A DNA stretch of 64,000 nt, from the NCBI RefSeq assembly GCF_019703515.2, contig NC_059362.1, positions 27,611,826-27,675,825 on the forward strand. The letters are read 5' to 3'. The notes beneath the pieces are model-generated. The model saw only the letters and a program-made list of their open reading frames with translations, did no database searches and had not been told where the DNA came from. The stretch comes from Myxocyprinus asiaticus. Lineage: Eukaryota; Chordata; Actinopteri; Cypriniformes; Catostomidae. How positions within the stretch are numbered: the stretch's first letter is position 1; each line of letters begins with the position of its first letter. The position numbers were made by a program, and so were the translations under genes. This document shows, piece after piece, positions 1-11,795 of this stretch.

Positions 1-3000
1 CTGAAATAGACACATCAGTGGTATCACCTCTATTTAGATGATACATCATTGGGTCAGTTCTATCCCATCTCCCTCAGACACTTAGATTGGATGAGTGTAC
101 CGTGTAGAATAGATAGAGAGAATATTTGGTCACACATGTTGTGGATATTTTTATCCAAACACGTTGCTAGGCTGCATGCCTGTGCTGAACATGAGCTGTT
201 TCAACAAAATCCACTGGTGGTCCAAGTGACCTTCCCCAACATTTATGTTCATTTCAAATTACACATGTACTGTAAGTCAGTTTTTATAACTGCTCTCCAA
301 GGTAGCAACCATTTCTATACACGATCATGGTTAACATGGCTCAGCATGTAGCCACATGGTTTTGTTTAGCTTGGTATTTTTTTTGTTCCTTGATGGCTTG
401 ATGTAGCTTTTGTTTTTTGTCTCAGTAAAAACATAATGAGTTACAGTATTAATCTAAATCTGCCTCCTTTATATTTGCATCACACTCACTAATTTCTTCA
501 AACTCTCCAACAGAGAAATACAGAAATGGATGATCCCACGTGGCCCTGTTTCCATGACAACAACTTTTACAGTGACAAGTAGCTGAATGGTTACTTGCAA
601 AGGTGGTCAAACTGAAATAGGTTTAATTAATGGTCAATCAAAGTTTTAATAATTGCAAGGAAATGTTTCTTTTTGATATGGTTAAATTATTTTTTTTTAA
701 CTCATGAAGACTCTTCAGTTGAATCATGGCATCAATTTTTGGCACCCTAGTCACCTGAAATCCAGGTGTTTTCACTCGAAAAAGTTCTAAACAATCTCTC
801 AAAACTACATCCACTGTCCTGTTGTGACAGTAGTGCCCTCTCATTTTCCTTAACTTTTGGAGAAGACCAAATGTCCTCATATTTACACAAATGGTTCATT
901 CATCAAATCTTCAAAATAAGGACTTTAGCAAGTTTTTGATCAGTAACTGTCTAATTGTATTGTTTTACATCCTATGAGAAAACAGTTAATTATCATTAAC
1001 TGTTTCTGTTTATTATCTGTATATTTGCAAACTGTCAGTTGTTTTGCTGGGTGGAGCCAATTGACATCATTAGTGTATGACAAGAGAATGTTTTATTTTA
1101 GGAATTCTTCACTCCAGATCTCACAGTTATTACACTGTGTCTTGAAGGATAAGATATTTTTAGCCATTAATTTTTAGCCACGACCAAGCAGAACACAGAT
1201 GTTGTGACAAGAACTGATTGTCTGTGTGTTTCTTATCAGTGTGTTCACTTGTGAAATCAAGTTAGTTTTAAGAAATTGCTGCTGTTATCTGATTGAGTCA
1301 GCTAAATGTCATTAGGCATAGCAGGTTGATGTTTGTCAGTATTATTGATAGATTTTTTTAGATAATGGGACACATTGATTCTAGTAGATAGCTTAGTCTC
1401 TATACATTTATTCTACATATTTACCTGTGCTGTCATCTCTCTCTCTTAAACAAAATCTTTTCTTGACCTTTAATGAAGTTCCTAGTTGCTATAGATACTA
1501 AGCTGACAGCCTTATTGTTGGCTATAATTAGATAATTGTATATTTGTTCAGCCTGTTAGTCCAGTTTAGTTTAGCCTGTTGTTGTCAAGAAACGTATTAC
1601 CCTGCTGCTGTCTACTAGTCAATGTTCACTATCAGTAATCTATAAGTGTCCTTCCCAGACATCTGGGGCTGTGATTAAATCATGTAGCTGTGAGAGGTGT
1701 AATTCAAATGAGTTAAGAAAACTCTCATCTTTCCCTTTTATATCCATATAACATGAAACTTAAATTCCTCCATGATTTTGGCTTAAACCCGAATTCATTC
1801 CGAATTCAGTCAAGTAATTTTGTGTCTGTCCACTACATATTTGAAAGGGCAAAAATTTAAATGTATAAATTGCAGCATTGAATGATAAAATGTTTACTGT
1901 TGAATAAATGGGCTAATCTAAAGCTAAAGTTTTTGGAGTTTTTGCCTCTTGCCTTCTTGATATTTGTCTACAAGTTGTTGTGATTTTTATAATTTGTGCA
2001 AAAACTAGTGTACAGTGGCATGCAGTGTTTTTGCATTACAGTACATTGTGTCATCTCATACATATGTGAAACAAATCTGTGAAGTACTAGAAAACTTATA
2101 CTTACTGTATGCATAAAACTGTTCAAAAGCATGTCTTCTTTGTATCCATATGCTGAAGGAAAATCTTAAAATAATAGGTATTATCATATTTCCCATTTTG
2201 AACTGAATATTAAACTGGTCTATCACTCTGTAACCAGATGTGAGATACTCACTGTGTTGCCTGGCCTGTTTCACTCAGGGGATAAGTTCAGGACATTGCC
2301 TTCAGGTTTACAATGCATTACGAGGTCACCCATTAAACATTCTCTGAGTGAACTACAGTAGGTAGGACAGAAGTTTTTGTTGAGTACTCTGTCCCACTAG
2401 TCAATTAATTTTTTTTTCTTCCTTTTCTAGAGAGGCTTTCAGGACACAGACCTCTGGGACCACATTCACTAAGCATTAGCATTGGTGTTTTTGAGCCTGA
2501 AATAATATTTTATGCATGATATGCCAAGATTTGTGCTCTTCTAAAGTCCCTCAGTCCCTATTCTAAATAAAGCTTAAAACATGGTGCCTAAATGCTAAAA
2601 AGGCTGTCCAACTAAAAGGTCCATAAGGAAATTTCTGCTGCCACCATGGCTATAAACAGCACCCCGAGAAAACTAAATAACTGAGGTTATATTTGCCCAT
2701 ATGTCATTCACAAACATCAAACCAGCTTCCAGATGAGAATTGAGTCCTGCATGCCACCTGCTTATCATTGTAAACTATGGCTGTGAATTATGGATTTTTT
2801 TTGTTTTTTTTTTTAAATCTTTGATGTAGAAGTATATGTATACGTGTCATAAAATCCGTGGACATGCTGTAATTGAATGTTGTGCAAAACCTTCTGCTGT
2901 TTTACAGTAGATGTTTTTAATAATCAAATGGGCAGATTTAGTACATATCAAGCTTTATTGGCAAGATAAACTTAAGTGTACATTGCCGATACATTATTAG

Positions 3001-5044
3001 ACACTATACATACAGATATAAAACAAGCTGAATGCTGAAGTGTAATCTCAAACTAATATTTTCTCTGGCTGCCATTCAGTCTATATCAAGCAGGCTGTAT
3101 CTTTCTCATGCGGTTTCGCTTTTTCAGATGACTGTGAGAGCATTTTTGGGCGATGCAAAGACATATGGCAGCTTGCCCATACCTCTCCCATTCCTGGCTC
3201 ACCGCTTGCGGGTGAAGTCTCCATTCTCTGTACAGTAAATTGGCTCTCGTGTTTATAGTGTGCAACAGTCTGTTTCCAGAAGCAAAAATCCCATTCATTT
3301 TTTTCACAGATGAAAATCATTGATTTTCAACGATAACCTACCATGAGCTCTGAGGTTGTTCATCGATGGTATATGCTTCTGTTGAAGAGATCAGTCTGCG
3401 TTATATCAATTTCATTGTTTAAAATTTGTGTTTGATAGTGGAATTCCTGTTAAACAACTACATTACCCATGGTCCAGCAGAGAAAGCTTCACCAATCAGA
3501 GAACTGCAGCCAACATAGCCCACTAAACAAGCCCAGGAGTGACTGCCCACTCGAAAAACGCTTTGTGAATGACACAACCAAGTCAGTCTCCCTTCACCCT
3601 TAAACTACTTATATATTTGTACATAACACAGTATTTTGCAATAAATGTAAAATATATTGTTTTTTACACTACTAATCAACAACTTAAAATCAATAGTTTT
3701 ATATATTCTTATAGTTTTTTATTTAATAACATAATTCACTGTGCTTCATGGGATTGTAGTTTGTGCTCTCATGAAAAACAGTAAGCACACAGTCTTGTAC
3801 CCTTGTCTTTTGTCCAATTTTCAAATACTCAAAAAAAGGTTTGTAATGTATTGATTCACCTTGGAGCTGGTTGCTGTGGTTCACGGCTTACAACTCTTTT
3901 ATGGAGGATTTTATGCAAAACATATGCATAAATTGAAGGGGGATAATACTTCCGGAACTCAGACGACTGAAAAAGTGTCCGAGCACTGTTGCGCTCTTTC
4001 ATGCCCGGGACATGCGTTGCGCATAATCATAGGTGTCATTTACTGGTGGGATATGTCCCCACCACTTTTTGCCTTTGCCAATTTTGTACGGTACGTTGAG
4101 TGATAGCGGGCAGCGATGTTCTCTCGATGCACCTAGACACACACTCTTCTTGCTCCGCTGTTGAGCAGCTTGTGATCCTTTCAAGCGAAATCACAAAGCA
4201 AAATGCACACAGATGTGTCTCTGCCATAGGCAGAGCTTGTGTAAGCCTCCCCTGGACACGGGGCACAGGCATAGGGCTGCTAGGATCACTGTGACAACCG
4301 CCCCACCGCGGTGGTGGACTGCCACCGGCAGTGATGTGAACGTAAATGTATCAACTCATTAAACCGTGCGAAAACCTTAAATAAATTCATGATATAATAA
4401 CATACAATCAGTAAAATATTAGATCCAGGGCCGTTTCTAGCTATAGACGGGTCGTTTTTTTAATTATTTATTTCTAAATATACTAAATGCTGCGAATAAG
4501 ACTTAAACCATTACAGGGCACCCCTTGTAGCCAGAGAGGGAAGAGAGAATGTAACTGCAATTCTTGGTTGGACCTAAAAAATGTTTCAATATATTTCACT
4601 TAAGTTAGGCATAATGCCTTATTTTGCACATTGCAACTGTCCTAGTGTAGTGTTACAACTGTACCTGGTATGGGGACAGTTGTAACAAACGTGCTTCTTG
4701 TCTTCAAACACTAATTGCAGAAAACAATGTATGCAGGTTTTTGTTATTTATTTTGTTAATAGACATATATCTGATGTGAAAAAAAAAAAATCATGTTTAT
4801 TCTGCTCTGTATTTGTGCAGTACAGCAAAAAGTGTTGCAACTGTACTCGGTCTGCCCTACATCTATGAGATGTCTGTTTTACATCTTTTCATCTTGAAAG
4901 CATCACAATCTAATCAACATCTGCAAAACATCTTACAAAGATCATTAACGTCTCAAAGACATCTGGTCAATGGCTTAATGACATCCAAGAGGAAACGTCT
5001 AATAGATGTATTGCAGATGAGCAAACAATGTAATAATAATAATG

Positions 5045-5048
<4 letters not shown>
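1..5048. other. intergenic or 3'-UTR-like AT-rich DNA
   Basis: No convincing gene is visible. A possible terminal exon on the + strand begins after a pyrimidine-rich acceptor ending at 513 and closes with TAG at 580-582 (about 22 codons, ending NNFYSDK), but I cannot assign it to a family. AATAAA-type signals occur near 1905 and 2569, so part of this stretch could be the 3' UTR of an upstream gene. Two inverted copies of an ACTACA-TCCCATG-like motif lie near 3460 and 3750. The rest is unremarkable. Confidence 0.4.
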
Positions 5049-5132
<84 letters not shown>

Positions 5133-5152
5133 CACACACACACACACACACG
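5049..5152. repeat. (TA)n followed by (CA)n microsatellite
   Basis: About 80 bases of uninterrupted TA dinucleotides run directly into about 25 bases of CA. Any open frames across it read as Tyr-Ile or Cys-Val repeats and are not genes. The tract is likely to vary in length between individuals. Confidence 0.97.
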
Positions 5153-5559
5153 TCATTTAACTGCAAGGTCAGACAGTTTATATTAATTAAATTGCATGTG
5201 CAATGAATATTGTATTGCCCACAGAAGTGAACTTAAGTCATTATGCATGATAAATATTTGGATGCTACTAATCCTGTTCTATTAATATTATAACATATTT
5301 TACATACCAATGTGAAGCAGTATTAGGAGAACAAAGAAAACTAATCTATAAGAGAATGCTTCATAGTGCCGTTCTTTTGACTTTTAAATGTGGACAAAGA
5401 TAGCGAAAAGTAATTTTGTCTGCTAATAAAAATGTGCTGTTGTATGGAGTGTTATCTCAATGATGGATATCAACAATATTTTCGCATTGGCAGAGCCCTT
5501 GCTCTGTGATGGGTGGTTGGATGACCGAGACGCTCATGTAAAGTGTCAGTCAGCTGGTC

Positions 5560-5711
5560 GTCATGGTAACAGATAGGCGCGTAACCAGCTGAGTGAAGGC
5601 AGCAGTCTGAGCGCGCGGTGCATCTGCGAGGGGATTTATAAACGCTCTTTAAAGCTCATAGCCCTTCTCCAGCGCGTGACAACAGTTTACATGTGCGCTC
5701 TTCATTGACAG
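5560..5711 (+). promoter_or_regulatory. akap5: probable akap5 promoter and non-coding first exon
   Basis: A local GC- and CpG-rich patch (5590-5700) in AT-rich surroundings contains a TATA-like run (TTTATAAA) near 5635. It ends in a good splice donor, CAG|GTAGG, with GT at 5712-5713. A matching acceptor, TTTGCAG, ends at 6374, 118 bases upstream of the akap5 ATG. Mammalian AKAP5 has the same layout of a non-coding first exon and a single coding exon. The transcription start itself is inferred. Confidence 0.5.
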
Positions 5712-6255
5712 GTAGGCGCTTTTTCTTTAAAATTTCCACTGTAATCTACTTTTCTTCACAAGAATGATTATATTTTAATTAATTAAAATGTAAAGGGTAT
5801 TAACAGTTGTCGCAAACTTGATTTAAAGATTAAATTATGGTCGGTTCAGAACCACGAGTAGCCTATATAAGTTTTTCCTTTAAACTGAGAGGTGGACAAT
5901 CGGCATATCATATTTATTTCTGTTGCCTAACCTATATAATCTAAAGAAAGAATTTGGCAGCTCAGAAAATAATTTTACTTTAGCCTGTTACAGAAAAAAT
6001 ATGTAGTGTTATTTGCTATTTTTATAGCACACTCTTATTTTTAGCACGTTTGTTTACCTGCTAGTTTAAATTATTTAGATATAACAGATGTTTTTTTAAA
6101 AAGACTGAGAAATTTGTACTGTCACGCCCATCGTGTGTCTGTTTGTTCGTGTGCACAAGTTTTTTGTCTTTTCCGAGTTCAGGATCAAGATATATTCAAA
6201 GAATGAATACTAAAAAAAAAAAAATTTAAAAAAGAAAAAGAAAAAAGACAAAGCA

Positions 6256-6284
6256 ATGAATCAATCAATCAATCAATCAATCAA
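6256..6284. repeat. (AATC)n microsatellite
   Basis: About seven AATC repeats lie inside the putative akap5 intron, just after an A-rich run. Confidence 0.9.
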
Positions 6285-6492
6285 TATAAATGTTTCAACC
6301 AGAGAAACAAACTAAATTGTAGAATCCTTTTGAGTTCACCAAAATAATGTTTTGTTTTTGTTGCTGGTTTGCAGAACCTCCACATCTCTGAGCTGGCAGT
6401 ATGTAAATGGAGAAACACCCACTTATGTAATTGTTCCAATATTCTCCGTGAGGACTAGGCCTACTGTTTACTTTGGTACTGTTTGATCAGCC

Positions 6493-8070
6493 ATGTCAAC
6501 ACAAGAAAATGAATTTCCAGACTGCCAGGAGAGGGTAGGTTTGAAGAGAAAACTGACGGGTCCACCAAGACTTCTGCTGGGAAAGTCCAAATCGAGGGAG
6601 AAATCAGACAGGAAATCTCAGAGAAGGCAAAGACGAGGTATATGTTTTGATGATACACCAGATAATAATGATCTACAGCAACAAGACAATAATGGCAAAG
6701 GTGATGAATCGTCACATATTACCCACCACAGTCCTCAAGAAGCCTCAGAGGAAAAGGAAACGCAGCGAGATGTTCAAGGAGAGACCTTAGGAATTGGTAT
6801 CACATTGGAGAAGAATGAAGGCAAAGAAGAAAATGTGGAAAATAAAACTGGAATGACTAGGAGCACTTCGAAAACAACCATTAAAAGGACATTTTCCTCA
6901 CTCCTCAGGTGTGGTGTCAGAAAGAGGAAGAAATCTCACATTAGTTATGCAGAGGACAGAGTAGAGAACAAGATTGTGAGTCCACAAGAAACAAAGAAAA
7001 ACAGCCATGCCAGAAAAAAAGCTCAAGACAACATGGGTAGCTCCATGCACGAGAATAAATTGTGTGAAGCAAACAGTAAGGAAGCTAATGGAAAAGGTAA
7101 AAGGAAGGTTTTCTTCACAGTGTGGCCCAGTTGTAAGAGATCTTCTGTCACATCCAGTGTCAATCTGGAAAGGGGGTGTGAAGAGCAAGATGATAACATG
7201 GTTTTTCAGGAGATAATGTCACCAAAAGGTTTGCCATTTAAAAAGCTCTACCACATATTTCCAAGAAGGAAGAAAGCACAGCCTCCTGTTAATCAATTTG
7301 AGTGTAGTGCTCCTAAGACGTCTCAAAATAAAGAAGTAGGGGATCAGTTGAATCAATTAAGTACTGATGTTATGGACATTCCCATTACTCATAATGAAGA
7401 GTACCAAAAAGAAGAACAAGTAATCAAGGAAAGTTGTGCAGAGACATTTACATTCAGTGCAGAGGTGAGCATTAACACAAATATTGGGTCATCCAACATC
7501 AATGACAAGCTAGAAATCTGTCCTGACCAAGATGAGAGCAAGATTGTCCTCTCAACCATGAATGAAAAACAACATCAGCTGTTAGAGTCAACAACTGAGG
7601 TTTCACAAACTTGTGGTCTTTTGGATTGCAGTAGCGGTAACTTTGACTCTGAATTGCCTGGCACATCATCATGTATTGCTGGTAATGATATGCTAACCTT
7701 AAATAATACAGACCAAGAAAAGCCTATTGAAAATGATATGAAATGCAGACCAGTGATTACTATAGAGCGTACATACTCATTGGAGGAAGAGAACCTGGAA
7801 GCCAGTGTGAATGAGGCACTGCAGTTTGATGTTCTCTCAAGGGGTCTTACAATGAATGGATCCTGGCAACATCTGCAAATAAACAGCATAACAAACAACA
7901 CATTACATCCTTCAGATCTAAGTGTATACTCTGAAATAGACCATAGCCAACGTAATGAGACCTTGCTGATTCAGACAGCAATTTCAATGGTTCAAGCAGC
8001 CATCCGTGGTGCTCTGGAACAGCTTACAATCGAACAGCAGCATAATCAGATAAGTTTGGACCATGCATAA
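6493..8070 (+). CDS. akap5: A-kinase anchor protein 5 (AKAP79/150 homologue)
   Basis: A 525-residue single-exon protein. AKAP5 tethers PKA, calcineurin and PKC beneath the plasma membrane, notably at synapses. The C-terminus carries an amphipathic RII-binding helix at about residues 490-512 (TLLIQTAISMVQAAIRGALE), which closely parallels the human AKAP5 helix and sits at the same end of the protein. Basic clusters that fit the membrane-targeting regions lie at about 14-48, 131-147 (RTFSSLLRCGVRKRKK), 201-218 (KGKRKVFFTVWPSCKR) and 245-261. Cys140 and Cys214 within them are candidate palmitoylation sites. PVITIE at 420-425 resembles the calcineurin PxIxIT motif. The protein is longer than human AKAP5 (427 aa), the middle is acidic and low-complexity, and no enzyme domain is present. 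The zbtb25-zbtb1 neighbours support the assignment. The start at 6493 is the first ATG after the predicted acceptor. Confidence 0.88.
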   Translation: MSTQENEFPDCQERVGLKRKLTGPPRLLLGKSKSREKSDRKSQRRQRRGICFDDTPDNNDLQQQDNNGKGDESSHITHHSPQEASEEKETQRDVQGETLGIGITLEKNEGKEENVENKTGMTRSTSKTTIKRTFSSLLRCGVRKRKKSHISYAEDRVENKIVSPQETKKNSHARKKAQDNMGSSMHENKLCEANSKEANGKGKRKVFFTVWPSCKRSSVTSSVNLERGCEEQDDNMVFQEIMSPKGLPFKKLYHIFPRRKKAQPPVNQFECSAPKTSQNKEVGDQLNQLSTDVMDIPITHNEEYQKEEQVIKESCAETFTFSAEVSINTNIGSSNINDKLEICPDQDESKIVLSTMNEKQHQLLESTTEVSQTCGLLDCSSGNFDSELPGTSSCIAGNDMLTLNNTDQEKPIENDMKCRPVITIERTYSLEEENLEASVNEALQFDVLSRGLTMNGSWQHLQINSITNNTLHPSDLSVYSEIDHSQRNETLLIQTAISMVQAAIRGALEQLTIEQQHNQISLDHA

Positions 8071-8734
8071 CCACACTTCTGCACAAATGCACACATTTAA
8101 TCCCTTATTTAGCAAATGGTTTCCTATTCCTCTTAGTTGTTGTATAAAATCTGGAAATAACAGATGAATGTAGAGAAACAAATGGAGATAGGTATCCTGT
8201 GACTTAATGTAAGATGATCTCTGTGTATAACATATTAGTGACATTTAAAATGATTAAATTATTGATGTCAGATAATGCAATTTTGTTGTAAAGTAAAATA
8301 TTTAGTAAATGTATAAAGTTTTCTTGCATGTCTATATCCTCTCAAATGAGGAATATCAAATAATCAGTACTACAGTCTCAAATCCTCAGAAAGCCCACTG
8401 TAATTTGAGATTTTTTACATATAACATTTGTTCAAAAGTTAAATTACTGTTTGTTTGCACATTTTATTTAACGTTACATGTTACTGTTCATATTTTATAT
8501 TGCAACACTATCTCTCATGTCACTGAATTGTAAGTCTATTTTCTATAACAATGAATATCCCACACATGACTCCAAGAAGGCATAGAGCCACATGCTTGTG
8601 GTATAATTATTTATTTATTTTGTCTCTAAAAAAATGACTGTTTAAATGTTTTGTAAAACTCTTTAAAATTAATGGTTACCTTTTTGTAATGAGCAGCATG
8701 TGCTCTATTGTAATGGTCACTGCCTCCCATTGGC
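8071..8734 (+). other. akap5: akap5 3' UTR (inferred)
   Basis: AT-rich non-coding DNA directly after the akap5 stop. An ATTAAA signal is present near 8252. No other gene is visible. The 3' end cannot be fixed from sequence alone. Confidence 0.4.
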
Positions 8735-9031
8735 ATTAAAATGAAAATTCTGTCATCATTCACTCACCCTCATGTTGCTTCAACCCCATATGACTTTCTC
8801 TCTTCCGTGGAACACAAAAGTTGTTTGACAAAATGTAAGCATCAGTCACCATTCCCTTTTATTGCCTGTTTTTTACATACAATGAAAGTGAATGGTAACT
8901 GAGGCTGCCAGTCACTCACATTTTTCCCTTTGTGTTTCATGTATGACAGAAAGTCATACTGGTCTGGAACAACATGAGGGTGAGTAAATGATTACAGTGT
9001 TTTCATTTTTGGGTGAACTGTAACCCTTTAA
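8735..9031. mobile_element. Angel-like foldback MITE, left tip worn
   Basis: The left arm contains ACTCACCCTCATGTTG and TATGACTTTCTCTCTTC. The right arm contains their inverse, ending TTTTGGGTGAACTGTAACCC. The two halves fold back on each other. The same arms recur at seven other places in this window. The name Angel is from memory of cyprinid MITEs; the repeat itself is directly seen. Confidence 0.85.
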
Positions 9032-9507
9032 CCTTAGACCACACATATGTGGGTCAAAAATCACATGGCAGTCTACTTTTTGACTGTAATTTTTACATGA
9101 AGTGGTCTTTTGATCTGCTACTCCAGGTATTCATCAATTCAGGTGTTTTTGACCATGTGTACTGAAGTTTTTAACATCTAGTTGAATATTTTTTTTACAT
9201 TTTAAGGCTGCACTACATAACTGTGTGCTCTCTAGCAACATTTGTGGTTGAAACTTAAAATTGCACACAATTTGTGGAAGAACACTTTATGTCAGTCGTG
9301 TTTCGGCACTGCTCTTCTGGCGGATGAATGTCATGATTTAAGCTTACCTGGACATCGCCTGTGTGTGATCATGACTGGGAGATATTCAGAGCCAGAGTCA
9401 TAATGTGTATTTTTATGTTGATATTATGTTATACAATTAAACATTTAAAACTGAAATATTACTTGCTTTGATGAAGATAAACAACACTCATATTTACATA
9501 TTTTGGA

Positions 9508-9603
9508 TGAATTAATTTTACACTTATAGCGCTTTTCTGACACTACACTCAAAGCCCTTTTACATTGAGAACAGGGGACTCAATCACCTCAATCACTACC
9601 AGT
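9508..9603. repeat. interspersed repeat fragment shared with 42930-43165
   Basis: The sequence ATGAATTAATTTTACACTT, then a GCGCTT-rich section, then GAACAGGGGACTC is repeated almost unchanged at 42930-43010. It resembles the 3' part of a dispersed LINE-type repeat, but the family is not certain. Confidence 0.6.
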
Positions 9604-11480
9604 ATGTTTTAATATGATTTTTCAAGTGTTTTATCTACTATTAATGCTTGTATTGTGCTAAACTTATCAATTTAAGAGGTGAAAGTTGTGATATGGCTGA
9701 TACGAGTTCAATGGAAGAATTTATTATATTGTACAGTCTCAATTGATAAAGCAAGTGATCCATAATACTACAATAGTATGTCCATTTAATGCACACCATA
9801 ATTCTGTAAACTAAAAACATAAAACGAGGATTCAATAATGATCTGGATAAAATATACTTTATTAAACATGAAAATAATATGCTTATATATGCAATATAAC
9901 AATTACAAGAAGTCAATTTCAGAAGTCATACATATTAGTAAACATTTCACAGTAACTTCCCCTGACAACATAGATACATTGCGATGATCGGTTAACACAC
10001 ATGTAATGTTCAATTCATCCAAGTATGACAAGCAATATTAGCTTCAAAAACCCTACCAGACAACATATCCAAGCAATATAGCTGGTAAACATCTTCGCTA
10101 AATGGATAACGAATAAACATCCATTCAGATTGCTGCGATGCTGTCCTGAACTCTGTGAGTGTGATTGACTGAACTGAACGTACTTTCTCCAGCCAGAACA
10201 TGAGGCAGACAGTTCTTCTGTCCTGTGTTTATGGACATGATGTAATGACACAAGGATGTACAGCAAAATCCAGCGATTTCCGACCCAACAGCTCAAAATA
10301 CACATCATTTTTATAGGCTTACCGTAGTGAGTCGGGGTAAGGAAAGGACATTGTTTTGAACACTGACTGTTTATGTACTCAATCAATAATGGTAATTTGT
10401 TAATGTTTAACCAAAAATCTTACGTAGTGCAGCTTTAAGAGAATTTGCATCACTATCACTGTGTATGTATGAATATGTGGGTCCTATATGTTTGCTATGG
10501 TGTTTAATGCATTTAACACTGGTATTACTTGTAATACATTTATTGTTTTCAGTTTCCATTTGTTATGTAATTAAATATATGTTAAATATCATGTTCACAT
10601 TCATATTGTGTGTCATATGCAAGTATAGCAAGTTGTCATTCAGCTAATGCTTTTATGCAAAGTGAATGACATCATACCCATTACAGGGACAGTCCTCAAA
10701 AGCTCTAGGACCACTTCTTAGTATGTTTGAATCTTTTGTCTTTTGTCAGTACCCTCCACCACTTCAAACAACAATTATAGATACAGAGAGTAACATAGAA
10801 ATATAGTGTCATACAGCAATATAGAGTATAGTTTATTTTTTTTTTCTCAAGTTTATAATTAGTTTTATAAAAAAAAAAAAAAATAAATAAAAAAAAATAA
10901 AAATGACCCCAGTCCACTATAATGTATGTATGTGTGTGGGCAGAGTTGTTGAGATATTTCATATTTTACCACCAAACATGGAAATTGCCCATATTTCTGT
11001 TATACAGCCTTCTTTTCCTACATAATTTTAAATGTGTGTGAAACTCTTCAGGATTTAATACAAGATATATCAACCATTTAACATTTAAATTATAAATAAT
11101 ATTATCATTATAGTTCATTTTCCTTGAAAAAATAAGTAGGTTTATAAAGAATAAGCATCTTTTTAGATCCACATTATGCAATTAAGGGGGGTAAGGTGCG
11201 TTTTATGTTTAAGGCAACATTTTTATGTAAATAAGTGGTCTGAGAGCCCAGGTGTGTGCATCAGTGTTTCAATACATATTTAAATGAGGCCCTAACTGAA
11301 GCATACAGTGCAATTGTTATACACAATACTAAGTCACTGACTACTGTACAAGAGTTTGGGAGCTTCTCTCAAAGAGACTCAAAGATTTCACAGAATTGGT
11401 GAAAGGGAAGTCATGCAAAATGTTTTTGTGTCTACATGCTACTCTCTTGTGGTACTAAGTTGTTACTACAATACACTAGT
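9604..11480. other. intergenic, no gene seen
   Basis: AT-rich DNA with an A-rich run near 10870-10905 and no conserved coding signal. Short open frames here lack recognisable domains. Confidence 0.5.
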
Positions 11481-11481
11481 T

Positions 11482-11795
11482 ATAGGGATAGTTCACCCAA
11501 AATGAAAATTATCTAATCATTTACTCACCTTCATCCCATCCCAGATGTGTATGACTTTCTTTCTTCAGCAGAACACAAACAAAGATTTTTAGAAGAATAT
11601 CTCAGCTCTGTAGGTCCAAACAATGCAAGGGAATAGTGAACAGAAAATTTTAGCTCCAAAAACCACATAAAGGAAACATAAAAGGAATCCACATGACTCC
11701 AGTGGTTAAATCCATATCTTCAGAAGTGATATGATAGAGAAAAAGATGAGATAAAATGGTGAGAATTTAAATTTTTGGGTGAACTATCTCTTTAA
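11482..11795. mobile_element. Angel-like foldback MITE
   Basis: Begins AGGGATAGTTCACCC and ends TTTTTGGGTGAACTATCTC, with the typical inner section (TATGACTTTCTTTCTTC, CAGCTCTGTAGGTCC). The right arm is shortened compared with other copies in the window. Confidence 0.88.

Noticed and set aside
3032..3320. Short conserved-looking open frames on both strands near 3.1-3.3 kb
   Set aside because: A possible acceptor at about 3127 precedes a short frame, but no protein family is recognised and the region looks like repeat-derived DNA.
4813..5160. Open frame across the TA repeat
   Set aside because: It is built of dinucleotide repeats (YIYIYI) and has no homology.
7575..7901. Minus-strand frame inside akap5
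   Set aside because: It is an antisense shadow of the akap5 coding frame.
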